A stretch of DNA of 64,000 nt from Hymenobacter sp. 5317J-9 (GCF_022921075.1 NZ_CP095050.1:3410001-3474000), one strand, 5' to 3'; positions 1 through 9,919 are shown, counted from the first letter of the stretch. Notes: generated from the sequence alone by a model not told the origin. Translations and numbers: made by a program.

Positions 1-773
1 CTTGAAGGCCAGGCCCGGCTGGACGAATGCTCGGTGGAGGCGCTGGACGGCCGCATCAGCCTGAGCGGCTCGATGCGCAGCACCGCCAACCGCGCCCACC
101 ACCCCACGCAGCTGCAAATGCGCCTACAGGACGTGGCCCTGCCGGCCCTTTTCTCCACCATCACAAGCATGGGCCTCAATGTGTTGGGCGGCGACAATGT
201 GCGGGGCAGCCTGCGGGGCGTGGCCGACATCCGCACCGACCTGAACGCGCGGTTTCTGCCCAACCTCTCCAGCACCGACGGCTACCTCAAAACCGACATC
301 AAAGGCCTGGAGCTGCTGAACGTGGAGGTGCTGATGGAGGCGCTGAAATTCATGAAGGCTGAGCGCACCGGCCATCTGTTCTTCGAGCCCGTGAGCAGCG
401 AGTTTTTGCTGACCCAGGGCCAGCTCATCATTCCGGGCCTGCGGCTGAACAGCAACCTGAGCAACCTCGAAATCAGCGGGCACTACGGGCTGGAGGGCGC
501 CACCAACCTGTTTATCGGCCTGAAACCGCTGCAGGCGCTGTTTGGCAACAACGACAAGCGGGTGGAGCGCATTCAGAACGGGGAGCCGGGCAGCCAGACC
601 AACAACGGCAAGCTCACCTACGTGAACCTGCGCCGCACCGCCCCAAAGAGAAATACAAAGTCCGCCTGTTTCAGCGCGACGAGCAGCGCGAGGCCATGGC
701 CCGCCTACGCCAGCAGTACCGCGACTACCTCATCAGCCAGCGCCTCGATACCACGGTGCGGCTGCTGCGCTGA
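1..773 (+). CDS. AsmA-like protein, C-terminal part (frameshifted, 5' end outside window)
   Basis: This is the tail of a larger envelope protein. The reading frame is open from base 1, so the start lies upstream. The visible part has a repetitive amphipathic beta pattern with phrases such as LNVEVLMEALKFMKAERTGH and IPGLRLNSNLSNLEISGHYG. This is typical of the C-terminus of Bacteroidota AsmA-family proteins, which span the periplasm and are linked to lipid transport to the outer membrane. After the CCCC run at 641-644 the frame changes. One extra C would continue the protein as KEKYKVRLFQRDEQREAM and onward to a TGA at 771-773, a natural charged C-terminus. Without that base the frame runs on into the next gene and makes an artificial fusion. 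The family call is moderate because the diagnostic N-terminus is absent. Confidence 0.6.
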
Positions 774-825
774 CGTTCTTTTGCATCTCCAATCACCTTT
801 TGCGACTTCGCCCCTCCCTTTCCTG

Positions 826-2745
826 ATGCTTCGCCCCTACTTCACTCTTGCCCTGCTGGCGGCCCTTTGCGCCGCCGCCCCGGCCGCTCACGCTCAAACC
901 CGGGCGCAGGATTCCACCTTCGTGCGGCAGAACTACACCAAGCTCGACCGCCAGATTGTGATGCGCGACGGGGTGAAGCTCTACACCACCATCTACGTAC
1001 CCAAAGACGCGTCGGCGGCCATGCCCTACCCTTTTTTCCTGATGCGCACGCCCTACTCGGCCGGGCCGTATGGCGAAGACAAGTACCCGACGCGCGGCCC
1101 GGGCCCCAGCCGGGAGCTGTCGCGGGAGAAGTACATTTTTGTGCACCAGGACGTGCGCGGGCGCTACATGAGCGAGGGCCAGTTTGAGGAGATGACGCCG
1201 GCGCTGACCGCCGCCGCGGCTGCCAACCCCAAAGCCCACGACGAAAGCACCGACACCTACGACACCATTGAGTGGCTGCTTCAGCACGTGCCCGGCAACA
1301 ACGGCCGCGTGGGCATGTCGGGCATCAGCTACCCCGGCTTCTACGCCACGGCGGCGCTGCCCAACGCCCACCCGGCGCTCAAAGCCGTGTCGCCGCAAGC
1401 CCCGGTCACGGACGAGTTTATGGGCGACGACGCGCGGCACAAGGGCGCGTTTTTCCTGCTCGACAACTTCGATTTCACGAATTATTTCGACGTGCCGCGG
1501 CCCCAGCCCGTGGCCCGCTACGAGCAGCTGTTCGCCTTTGAGCCCAAGGATGCCTACAAGTTTTTCCTCGACCTCGGCCCCGTCAAAAACGCCAACGGCC
1601 CGCAGTATTTCAACAACCGGGCCCGCATCTGGAACGAGTACCAGCAGCACGAAACCTACGACGCCTACTGGCAGGCGCGCAACATCCGCACGGCCCTCAC
1701 GGGCGTGAAGCCGGCCGTGCTGGTGGTGGGCGGCTGGTTTGATGCCGAAGACCTGTTCGGCGCCCTGAATACTTACAAAGCCATTGAAAAGCAAAACCCC
1801 GGCGCCACCAACCGCCTCGTGATGGGCCCCTGGACCCACGGCGCCTGGGCCCGCCCTGACTGGAGCAAATTCGGCCCACTAAATTTCGGCTCGAACACCG
1901 CCCAAACCTATCGCGAGACGCTGGAAACGCCGTTTTTCAATTTTTATTTGAAAGACAAAGGCACCTTCAACCCGGCCGAGGCGACGGTGTTTAACACGGG
2001 CACGAACGAGTGGAAAACGTATGCGGCTTGGCCGCCGGCTGCCACGATAACTCGTTCCGTCTTCTTCCAAGAAAATAGTCAATTGGCTATAGTAGACCCT
2101 CAAGCGAAAAATGAAGGCCCAATGGGACTAAAGTCGGTGCCGCCTTATGTCAAGAATACTGCGGTCAGCAACAATGTCAGAATCCCATTTCAATACACGA
2201 GCGACCCGGCCAATCCCGTGCCCTACACCGACGGGGTGCGCGGCAGCCGCAACAATGAGTACATGATAGAGGACCAGCGCTTCGCCGCCAAGCGGCCCGA
2301 TGTGCTGACTTTTCGCACCGAAACATTGCCCAACGACCTCACCCTGGCCGGCCCCATCAACGCCGACTTGTGGGTGAGCACCTCCGGCACCGACGCCGAT
2401 TTCATCGTGAAAGTCATCGACGAGCTGCCCGACGGCACCCAGCGCCTCGTGCGCGCCGAGGTGATGCGCGGCCGCTTCCGCAACAGCTTTTCCAAGCCCG
2501 AGGCCTTCAAGCCCAACCAGCCTACGGAGGTAAAATACGAGCTGCCCGACGTGCTCCACACCTTTCAGAAAGGCCACCGGCTGGCGGTGCAGGTGCAAAG
2601 CACCTGGTTCCCACTGGTAGACCGCAACCCGCAAACCTTTGTGCCCATCGCCACGGCCGAGGCCAAGGATTTTCAGAAAGCCACCATCCGGCTGTACCAC
2701 GACGCGCAGCATCCGTCGGCGCTGCGGGTGCCGGTGCTGCCGTAG
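826..2745 (+). CDS. CocE/NonD family hydrolase (X-Pro dipeptidyl-peptidase S15 type), secreted
   Basis: A 639-residue exported serine hydrolase of the CocE/S15 alpha/beta-hydrolase group, whose members cleave acyl or peptide ester bonds such as glutaryl-7-ACA, cocaine or X-Pro peptides. Residues 1-24 form a signal peptide ending AHAQ. The family signature GISYPG places the nucleophile at Ser168. The N-terminal RDGVKLYTTIYVPK strand and the C-terminal jelly-roll lid (ADLWVSTSGTDADFIVKV, typical of PepX_C) are both present and the length is normal. The ATG at 826 is preferred because it begins the signal peptide; the open frame upstream belongs to the AsmA-like gene. The stretch at about 2040-2205 is visibly richer in A/T and uses different codons from its flanks. 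The substrate cannot be told from the sequence. Confidence 0.85.
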   Translation: MLRPYFTLALLAALCAAAPAAHAQTRAQDSTFVRQNYTKLDRQIVMRDGVKLYTTIYVPKDASAAMPYPFFLMRTPYSAGPYGEDKYPTRGPGPSRELSREKYIFVHQDVRGRYMSEGQFEEMTPALTAAAAANPKAHDESTDTYDTIEWLLQHVPGNNGRVGMSGISYPGFYATAALPNAHPALKAVSPQAPVTDEFMGDDARHKGAFFLLDNFDFTNYFDVPRPQPVARYEQLFAFEPKDAYKFFLDLGPVKNANGPQYFNNRARIWNEYQQHETYDAYWQARNIRTALTGVKPAVLVVGGWFDAEDLFGALNTYKAIEKQNPGATNRLVMGPWTHGAWARPDWSKFGPLNFGSNTAQTYRETLETPFFNFYLKDKGTFNPAEATVFNTGTNEWKTYAAWPPAATITRSVFFQENSQLAIVDPQAKNEGPMGLKSVPPYVKNTAVSNNVRIPFQYTSDPANPVPYTDGVRGSRNNEYMIEDQRFAAKRPDVLTFRTETLPNDLTLAGPINADLWVSTSGTDADFIVKVIDELPDGTQRLVRAEVMRGRFRNSFSKPEAFKPNQPTEVKYELPDVLHTFQKGHRLAVQVQSTWFPLVDRNPQTFVPIATAEAKDFQKATIRLYHDAQHPSALRVPVLP

Positions 2746-2819
2746 CGTTCCGTACCGCCAAGCTGTGCTTGGCCCTCGTATTGCCGAAGCCAAGCACAGC
2801 TTGGCGGTACGGAACGCTA
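2743..2819. terminator. 31-bp perfect inverted repeat between convergent genes, containing both stop codons
   Basis: Bases 2743-2773 and 2789-2819 are exact reverse complements around a 15-base loop. The left arm starts with the TAG stop of the upstream hydrolase and the right arm ends with the stop (CTA on this strand) of the convergent HAD gene. It probably acts as a bidirectional terminator. The length and perfection also fit a dispersed palindromic repeat that landed at the gene junction. Confidence 0.85.
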
Positions 2820-3467
2820 CACCAGCCCCCGCATGAAGGCATCCGTGAAATCGGGTGCGAAGTGCCGCACGTTGGGCAGCTGGGCAAATTCTTCGGCGTC
2901 GTGCGTGGTGGTGAGCACTACGGCAGGCATGCCGGCATTCAGGGCGGCCTCGGCGCCTTTGGGCACGTCTTCGAACACGAGGCAGTCGGCAGGCGCTACG
3001 CCGAGCTGGGCGGCGGCTTTGAGGAAGGTTTCGGGGTGGGGCTTGCTCAGCGTCACGTCGTCGGCGCTCACGATGGCGCGGAAGTAGTGCCGGATGTGCA
3101 GGTTATCGAGCACAAAATTGATGTTGAATGGGATGGCCGCCGAGCCAATGGCCATGGGAATGCCTTTCTGATGGGCCGCTTCCAGAAACTCGGCCAGGCC
3201 GGGCAGCAGGGCCAGGCTGGGCAGGTACTCCTGCTGGTAGCGGCGCTCTTTTTCCAGCGAAAGGCGGTCCATTTCCGCGGCCGTGAAGCGGTCGGGGCCG
3301 AACACGCGCACCAGCACTTCCTGGTTTTTGCCGTACATCTGGGGCTTCACTTCTTCGTGGGTGAAGCTGCCGCCCAGGTCGTGGTTGAAAAGGTGGCGCC
3401 AGGCGCGGGTATGGAAATCCATGTCGTGAATCATGGTCCCGTTGAGGTCGAAAATAAAGGCTTTCAT
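2817..3467 (-). CDS. HAD-superfamily hydrolase (beta-phosphoglucomutase-like subfamily)
   Basis: A cytoplasmic HAD phosphatase or phosphomutase of about 216 residues. Motif I is FIFDLNGTM near the N-terminus, so the nucleophilic Asp is present but the second Asp of DxD, the general acid/base, is replaced by Asn. Motif II (IGSAA), the motif III Lys (LSKPHPETF) and motif IV (LVFEDVPKGAEAA) are all present, with the helical cap between motifs I and II seen in beta-phosphoglucomutases. The start at MKAFIFD is preferred; three more codons upstream (to 3476) are also possible. A GACCTTTG element on the same strand at 3495-3502 is a plausible -7 box. The gene converges on the CocE-type gene across a perfect palindrome. 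Confidence 0.85.
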   Translation of the reverse strand: MKAFIFDLNGTMIHDMDFHTRAWRHLFNHDLGGSFTHEEVKPQMYGKNQEVLVRVFGPDRFTAAEMDRLSLEKERRYQQEYLPSLALLPGLAEFLEAAHQKGIPMAIGSAAIPFNINFVLDNLHIRHYFRAIVSADDVTLSKPHPETFLKAAAQLGVAPADCLVFEDVPKGAEAALNAGMPAVVLTTTHDAEEFAQLPNVRHFAPDFTDAFMRGLV

Positions 3468-3593
3468 GCGAAGCATTAAGGGCTAAACAAGCCGCAAAGG
3501 TCGGGCAGGCGGCTGCTTCATACCAGCCCGAAACAACTCGCGTTTGAGCAACCTGCTTCGGCGGCTGCCCGGCGGCCTACACTTTACGCGTAC

Positions 3594-4325
3594 ATGAAAC
3601 TCCTGAAAAACGGCATTTTGCTTGGGCTGCTCATCAGCCCGCTCGCCTGCACTACCCAGTCAACGCCGCAGGTGCACGCTGTGCTGCGAGCGGCCCCGTC
3701 CGGCAATCAGTACGCGGTGCTCACGCCTCATCATCTGGCAATTGAGGTAACAACCCGGCGGCCGGCCCCGGAAGACGGCCGCTACCTGTTGAGCGTGGCC
3801 GCGGCCTACACCGACCTCGAAACCGACCAGCCGCTCGACCTGCTGGTGTGCCAGGGCCAGGCGCTGCAAACCATCGCCAGGGGCTACCTGGATGGCATGT
3901 TGCGCATCGTCGGCGACAGCCTCAGCATTTCTTCCGTTCCGCAAGGCCAGTCTCCTACCCCCGCGCAGTTGGCCAACGTCCAACGCCAACACGGCACGCT
4001 GCTGCTCCAGGAATTGCTGGTGCTGAATGGCCGCAACGTGCGGGCCCCGGGCGGCAGCGTGTTTCAGCGGCGGGCCTTGGTCGAATGGCCTCGCCACGAA
4101 TTTGCGGTGGTCGAAAGCACCGATGAGCTCACCATGCAGCAATTCGCCGCCGACCTGGTGAGCCTGGGGGCCCGCAACGCCCTGTACCTCGACATGGGCG
4201 GCTGGGACGAGGGCTGGTACAAGCCCGGTGGCTGGTATCAGGCGGATGTGGTCCGGCTGGGCAGGCGGCGCACCGACACGGCCCGCCAATCGAACTGGCT
4301 GGTGTTTGCCAAGCCGGCCCGGTAG
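3594..4325 (+). CDS. Lipoprotein, possible phosphodiester-glycosidase-like domain
   Basis: A 243-residue lipoprotein. The N-terminus MKLLKNGILLGLLISPLAC ends in a lipobox with Cys19. The C-terminal part contains FAVVESTDELTMQQFAADLV followed by GARNALYLDMGGWDEGWY and a closing NWLVF strand. This resembles the core of the NAGPA-like phosphodiester glycosidase fold (PF09992), in which an 'AL.LDGG' motif is typical. The resemblance is by eye only, and the usual GGGSS segment is not obvious. It stands alone between a convergent HAD gene and a convergent histidine kinase gene. The call as an outer-membrane-directed lipoprotein is firm; the enzymatic call is tentative. Confidence 0.6.
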   Translation: MKLLKNGILLGLLISPLACTTQSTPQVHAVLRAAPSGNQYAVLTPHHLAIEVTTRRPAPEDGRYLLSVAAAYTDLETDQPLDLLVCQGQALQTIARGYLDGMLRIVGDSLSISSVPQGQSPTPAQLANVQRQHGTLLLQELLVLNGRNVRAPGGSVFQRRALVEWPRHEFAVVESTDELTMQQFAADLVSLGARNALYLDMGGWDEGWYKPGGWYQADVVRLGRRRTDTARQSNWLVFAKPAR

Positions 4326-4336
4326 CCGGCACCGCC

Positions 4337-6663
4337 TCACAAATACAGCCGGAACGTGGTGCCCACCCCCACTTCGCTTTCTACCTCTACCCGGCCGCCG
4401 TTGCTTTGCACAATGCGGTTGACGAGGTACAAGCCCACGCCGGTGCCCTCGGTGTGGTCGTGGAAGCGCCGGAACAGGTGAAACAGCTCGTCGCGGTGGC
4501 GCTGCGCGTCGAAGCCCAGGCCGTTGTCTTCCAGCAGCAGCACCGGCCGGCCGTTTTCGAGCCAGAGCGAGATGTGCACGCGGCAGGGCCGGGTGGGGTC
4601 GTTGTATTTCAGCGAGTTGCTGAGCAAGTTGGCCAGCAGGGTGCGCAGGTTGGCGCGGGCGTAGGAAATGGTGGGGCGGGCCGCAAAATCAGTGGTGATG
4701 CGGGCGCGGGCGGCCAGCACCTGCGGCTGCAGCGTCTGTAGCACCTCTTGGGTGATTTCTTCCAGGTCCACGGTTTCGGCGGGCAGTTCGGGCAGGCGCT
4801 GGGCCTGGCCCACGGCCGCAAGGTCGTCGATGGTGGTGGCGAGCTGGTACAGGGCTTCCTCCACCATGGGCACGAGCAGGTCGGCCTCGTCGGCGTCGGC
4901 AAAGGTGGCGGCGTGGCGCAGCTCGTCGAACAAGCCCGCGAGGTTGTTGACGGGCTGCTTGAGGTCGTGCGAGGCCACGTACACGAAGTTGTCGAGGTCC
5001 TGATTGGTGCGGATAAGTTGGGCGTTGGCAGCAGCCAGCTCGTCGTTGCGGGCGCTCACGGCCTGGTTGGCCGCGCTCAGCTCGTCGTTGACGCGGGCCA
5101 TGTGTTGGCGGGCCAGCACCTGCTCCGTCACTTCAAAGCCAAACACCAGGATGCCGTCCACCTGCCCGTCTTCGCCGAAGCGGGCCTGCTGAATGAAGTT
5201 GAAGTACCGGTCTTCCAGCACGCCGTCGCCGGGCCGGGCAAAGGGCACCAGCATGGCGTACTCCTCGTTGGCCACGCCCGTTTCGTACACCCGCCGAAAG
5301 TCGCGGTACACTTCGTGCCCGGCAATCTCGGGCAGCGCCGCGAGCAGTGGCCGGCCCAGCAGTTCCCGCCCGGGAAACAGGTTGCGGTAAGCGGGGTTTG
5401 CCAGCTCGTACACCAGCTCGGGACCGTCGAGGATGCAGATGGCGGCCGGCGCCTGCATAAACAGCCGCTCCAACTGCATGCGCTGGCGCTCGGCCTCGGC
5501 TTGGGCCCGCAGCAGCTTCTCGGTGCGTTCGGCCACGCGGGCCTCCAGCTCCTGATTCAGCTCGTGCAGCGTGAGCTGGGCGATATACAGGTCGTTGTTG
5601 CTGGCCTTGATTTCTTCGTTGGCGGCCTGCAGCTCTTCATTGGCGGCGGCCAGCTCCTGATTCAGCTCGTGCAGCGTGAGCTGGGCGATATACAGGTCGT
5701 TGTTGCTGGCCTTGATTTCTTCGTTGGCGGCCTGCAGCTCTTCATTGGCGGCGGCCAGCTCCTCGTTGGCAGCGGTGGCCCGAAGCGCGTTTTGCAGGGA
5801 CTGCTGCCGCGCTTCCACGTGCGCCGTCACGTCGTAGGCAAACACGAGCAGGCCCGATACTTCGCCCGCCGTGTCGCGCGTGGCTTGGTAGATGTAGTTG
5901 AAATACACGGCTTCCAGCTGGCCTGTGTTGGTGCGGTCCAAATACGCCGGCTCTTCGGTGCCGTAGTGCGTTTCGCCGGTGCGGTACACCCGGTCGAGCT
6001 GCGCCAGGAACTTCTGGCTCTGCACCTCCGGCAGCGCCTCGCGCAGCGGCAGCCCCAGCAGCGGCCGGCCGCCAAACAGCTGGCCAAACGGCGGGTTGGC
6101 CATGGTGAACACGTGGGCCGGCCCCGCGGTGCGGGCCATGCAGGCCGGCGCCTGCATAAACAGGTCGTGCAATTGCTGGCGCTGCTGCTCGGCCTCGGCC
6201 CGGGCGGCACGCTCGCGGGCCTGGCTCTCGCGCAGGGCCAGCTCCACGGCCGTGCGGCTGTGCTGGGCCGTGTCGTCGAAGCTCACCAGCAGCCCTTCGC
6301 CCACCCGCCAGGCCGACAGCCGGAAGTAGTTGTCGAGCCCGTCGCCCTGGTAGTTGACCTCCATCTGCGCAGGGCGCCCCGTTTCGATGGCCTCGCAGTG
6401 AAACGCAAACACGCCCGTTTCCACTGTGTGCGGGTAGTGCTGCAGGTAGGTGCCCGCCGGGCGCGCCGGCTGTTGCAAAATGCGCTGGGCGGCCGGGTTC
6501 AGCAGCTCAATGGTAAGGTCAATAATCTGCCCATCGGCCCCCGAATGGGCCGGTACAACGCCACGCCTACCAGCGAACCCTCCAGCAGGCCGGCCAGCAG
6601 CTCATCGGCTGGAAAAGCGGTTTGCAGGTCAGGTGGCAGATTGGGCAGGGCGGGAATGGGCAT
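4337..6663 (-). CDS. Multi-PAS sensor histidine kinase (frameshifted near the 5' end)
   Basis: A soluble histidine kinase with no membrane segment. The domain order is: a short PAS1 (starting MPIPALPNLPPDL), PAS2 (LHDLFMQAPACMART...), a long coiled coil, PAS3 (LERLFMQAPAAICIL...), a second coil, HisKA with the phospho-acceptor His in VASHDLKQPV, and a HATPase_c domain with the N box (LLSNSLKYND) and the EDNGLGF and GTGVGLYL boxes. The five-base C run at 6538-6542 is one base short: the upstream frame ends PIRGPMG while the expected continuation (ADGQIIDLTIELL) lies in the other frame. The coiled coil includes an exact 105-bp tandem duplication. The partner regulator is not adjacent. Confidence 0.88.
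5546..5755 (-). repeat. Perfect 105-bp tandem duplication inside the kinase gene
   Basis: Bases 5546-5650 and 5651-5755 are identical. Each copy encodes 35 residues of the coiled coil between PAS2 and PAS3 (ELAAANEELQAANEE... HELNQ). Thirty-five residues are exactly five heptads, so the duplication keeps the coiled-coil register. A degenerate third start of the unit follows at 5756. Confidence 0.95.
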
Positions 6664-6895
6664 ACCACGAAAGTACACAGAGTGGGAAAAGGCAAATTGC
6701 ATACGCAAAATCCGCCTTTGCAATCGTTCAAAGTTGAGTTTACAACAACTTATCCTACCCCACACCAGACCCTGCCGTTTAGCGGCAACCAAGTCTGTGC
6801 AAAGGCAGCTTCCGTAGCTAGTTGTTTGTCACCATATCAATTGCCAGATTCTTTCGTTATTTATCAGGCCTTCCACGCATCTATTTTCTCTCCTC

Positions 6896-7696
6896 ATGCA
6901 CAACCATTTGCAAGCGCTTTTCCTAATTGGCGCATTAGGTGCGACTCTTTTGTGCGGCGCTTGTTCCGATGCCGGCAAGAACCTGCCGCAGCCTTCGGCG
7001 CCCGCAGCCACGCCCGCAGCTGTGCCGTCCATAACCGGCCGTATTCAGCCGGCAGATGCCTTGCTCTCGGTTCAGTTAGTCGATAACAAAACCCACCAAA
7101 CCATTACCAGCGCCAAAGTAGATGGCACCACGGGGAATTACCAATTCGACGCGTTACCAGTCGACACATACGAGTTGTCTTTCACAAACAAAAACTTCAA
7201 TTACGTTCCGCCCCGTCAGCAAAGCGTGACGGTTACGGCGGGCAAAACCACGGTAGTCCCCACGATTTCAGTGGTGCGCGCCGCTGCCTTTTTCACGGCC
7301 AACAATGTCGCCTACTCCCCTCCTTTCATTGACATTTTCTTGAATTACGATGGAATTAGGGTTGCCAACCCGCAATGTGTTTCAATTGCGCTGAGCGATG
7401 CCATCATCCAGATGCCACCGTCGCCGGCTACCTACGTGCTTCATTTGAATATGCCCTGGGCAATAACGGTGGGGACTTACCCGCTAAATGGGGCCTTGAC
7501 CTATGCCATCTTCAAGGGGTCTGGCTCGGGAATTTTCGACTCCCGCCTATCGGGCGGCACACTCACCATCACCCAGGTCAATAACAAGCCGCCATTTCCG
7601 CGCTCTATATCGGGCACGTTTAGTTTCACCGGCATTTCCGCGTCGAGCGGTACCAGTAAATCCCTCGACGGCACCTTCAGCAACGTCTATTACTGA
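6896..7696 (+). CDS. Lipoprotein with carboxypeptidase-regulatory-like domain
   Basis: A 266-residue lipoprotein with lipobox LLCGAC (Cys23) followed by a Pro/Ala linker. Residues about 45-115 form a carboxypeptidase-regulatory-like beta sandwich (GRIQPADALLSVQLVDNKT, DGTTGNYQFDALPVDTYEL, VTVTAGKTTVV). The C-terminal half carries strands ending in GTFSFTG and LDGTFSNVYY, resembling DUF6252-type Bacteroidota surface lipoproteins. Base composition is more A/T rich than its neighbours, which may indicate a different origin. It is probably surface-exposed and of unknown binding function. It converges on the protease gene across a strong hairpin. Confidence 0.75.
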   Translation: MHNHLQALFLIGALGATLLCGACSDAGKNLPQPSAPAATPAAVPSITGRIQPADALLSVQLVDNKTHQTITSAKVDGTTGNYQFDALPVDTYELSFTNKNFNYVPPRQQSVTVTAGKTTVVPTISVVRAAAFFTANNVAYSPPFIDIFLNYDGIRVANPQCVSIALSDAIIQMPPSPATYVLHLNMPWAITVGTYPLNGALTYAIFKGSGSGIFDSRLSGGTLTITQVNNKPPFPRSISGTFSFTGISASSGTSKSLDGTFSNVYY

Positions 7697-7719
7697 ATTT
7701 AGAAGGCAGTGTATTTTCC

Positions 7720-7771
7720 ACATGTGAAAACGCCCCCGTCGCTCAGCAGCAACGGGGGCGTTTTCACATGT
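7720..7771. terminator. Bidirectional terminator hairpin
   Basis: A perfect 20-bp stem (7720-7739 with 7752-7771) with a 12-base loop. It has a CGCCCCCGT core flanked by A-rich and T-rich ends, so it can form a rho-independent terminator on both strands. It sits between the convergent lipoprotein and protease genes. Confidence 0.9.
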
Positions 7772-7784
7772 CGTCAGCTGGCTG

Positions 7785-9919
7785 CTACTTCAGCTCGTCG
7801 CCAATCACGGCCACGGCTTCGGCAAGGGCCGCGTCTTTGCGCAGCGGCTTCAGGAAGCGGGTGGTGCGCTTGGCCACCACCGAGTCGGTTTTGGCCAGGG
7901 TAGCATCGGGGGCGGGCAGGGCAATGTCGAGGGTGGGCAGGGCATTTTGGGCCGTGGTCTGCAGCTTATTGGCATCGCGGGCTTGTTGCTGGACGGTGCG
8001 GTATGCCGCCAGGTTCAGCGACAGGTTGGTTTGCTTGCGGCGCTCGGTGGCCCGCTGGGCGGCCTCGGTGATGAGGCGGAAGCCGGGGCTGGCGGCCACG
8101 CGGGCGGCGCTGGCGGCCTTCAGCTTATCCAGGGCCGGAAGCGAGTTGGTGGGCTGATACGTAGCGGGCGCAATCTCGTCCCACTGCAACGGGTATTCGG
8201 CCTCCTTCTCGCCCTTGGCATAGGAGCTCAGCGCGTCGGGTACGGTTATGTCGGGCGTCACGCCCTTAAACTGGGTCGAGCCGCCATTCACGCGGTAAAA
8301 CTTCTGAATGGTGAGCTTCACCGAGCCCAGCGGCTTGAGGGCCGCCACTTCCGGCGACACGGCATTGTCCAAGTCGAACACTTGCTGCACCGTGCCTTTG
8401 CCGTAGGTGGGGTTGCCCAGCACCACGGCGCGCTTGTAGTCCTGCATGGCCGCCGCCAGAATCTCGGAGGCCGAGGCGCTGTACTTGTTCACCAGCACCA
8501 CCAGCGGGCCGCCGTACTGCACCGTGGGGTCTTCGTCGGCCACGGGCTGGGGCTTGCCGCGGTTGGTTTTCACCTGCACCATGGGCCGCTGGGCACAAAC
8601 AGGCCGCCCATGTCCACGGCGTCGCGCAGGGAGCCGCCGCCGTTGTAGCGCAGGTCGAGCACCACGCCGGCAACGTTTTCCTTGCTCAGCTTGGCCAGCT
8701 CGTTTTTCACGTCGGCGGCGCTGCTGCGGCCGCCCTTGCCGCTGAAATCGGCGTAGAACGTGGGCAGGTGGATGTAGCCGTAGTTCTTGCCGTTTTGCTT
8801 GATGACGGCCGACTGGGCGTAGGTTTCCTCAATCACCACCACGTCGCGAATGATGGGAATGACCACCGTGGCGCCGTCGGGCTTGCGCACCGTGAGGCGC
8901 ACTTCCGTGCCCTTGGGCCCGCGAATGAGCTTCACGGCTTTGTCGAACTTCATGCCCTCCACGCTCACCGGCTCGCCGGCGCCCTGGGCCACGCGCAAAA
9001 TCACGTCGCCCACCTTGAGCTCGCCCTGCCGGGCCGAAGCCGAGCCGGCCACGATGTCGGTCACCTTCAGGTGGCCGTCTTCGGCCTGCAGCAGCGCACC
9101 GGTGCCTTCCAGGCGCCCCGACATGGTGATGTCGAAGTTTTCGCGCACGATGGGGGCAAAATAGTCCGTGTGCGGGTCGTAGGTATTGGCAATGACGTTA
9201 GCAAACTCGGCCAGCCGGTCGTTGGCGTCGGTTTTCAGCTTGTCGTCGAAGTACTCGTCGTAGTATTTCAGCACGCGCTTGCGGGCCTCGGCTTCCAGCT
9301 CCACGGCCGAGCGGGGCCGGCCGGAGGTGGTGGACGCCGCGGCGCCGGCTTTGGTGGCGGCCAAGGGCTTGTCCTTTTTGCGGGCCTCCTCGTCCATCAG
9401 CTCCGAGAGCTGGGCCAGGGTCTGGTACTTAATCAGCTTGCGCCACTGCTCGCGCTGGGCGGCGGGGGTGGCGGCGTAGGTGGCCTTGGCGGGGTCCGAC
9501 TCCCAGGTTTCCTGCGCCGTGAAGTCGAACGGCTTGGCCAGCAGTTGGCGGTACAAGGTCTGAATTTCGAGGGTGCGCTTGCTCAGCAGCTGGCTGGTGG
9601 CGTCCAGAAACTCGTGGGTGCCGCCGCGCAGCTCGTCGTCGATTTTGGTTTGGTACTGGCGCAGGGCGGCCACTTCCGGGGCCAGCAGAAACTGCTTATT
9701 CACGTCGACGCGCTTGAGGTAGAGGTCGAACACGCGCTGCGAAAACTGGTCGTCAATCTTCTCGGGCTGAAAGTGCAGCTGCGACAGGCCCTGCAGCATC
9801 ACGCCGAGCACCACTTGGTCGCGCGGCGGCGTGCCCTGATACACCGAGAAAGACGCCAGCCCCAGCAGGGCCAGCACCGAAGTGGAATACACTCCAAGCT
9901 TAAAACGAGAAAAATTCAT
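7785..9919 (-). CDS. Carboxy-terminal processing protease, S41 (Tsp/Prc type), frameshifted
   Basis: A periplasmic tail-specific protease of about 711 residues. It has an N-terminal membrane anchor or signal (YSTSVLALLGLASFSVYQG), a helical Tsp N-domain, a PDZ domain at about residues 265-355 (VTDIVAGSASA, LKVGDVILRV) and the S41 core. The catalytic Ser lies in NKYSASASEILAAA and the Lys in NPTYGKGTVQQVF, followed by the C-terminal Tsp helical region. The frame breaks at the G run at 8583-8585: the upstream part ends GLFVPSGPWCR while the continuation MVQVKTNRGKPQP is in the next frame, and one added base restores GLFVPSGPMVQVK. The start at 9919 (MNFSRFKLG) is chosen because it begins the signal region. 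Role: processing or degradation of envelope proteins. Confidence 0.9.

Noticed and set aside
34..2745. A single 903-codon open frame joining the AsmA-like tail to the CocE-type hydrolase
   Set aside because: The join exists only because one C is missing at 641-644. The hydrolase has its own ATG and signal peptide at 826, and the AsmA-like protein ends naturally at 773 in the other frame.
4748..6817. A 689-codon plus-strand open frame over the kinase gene
   Set aside because: It is antisense to a kinase with all catalytic motifs. Its translation is low-complexity Val/Gly/Gln/His, typical of shadow frames in high-GC DNA.
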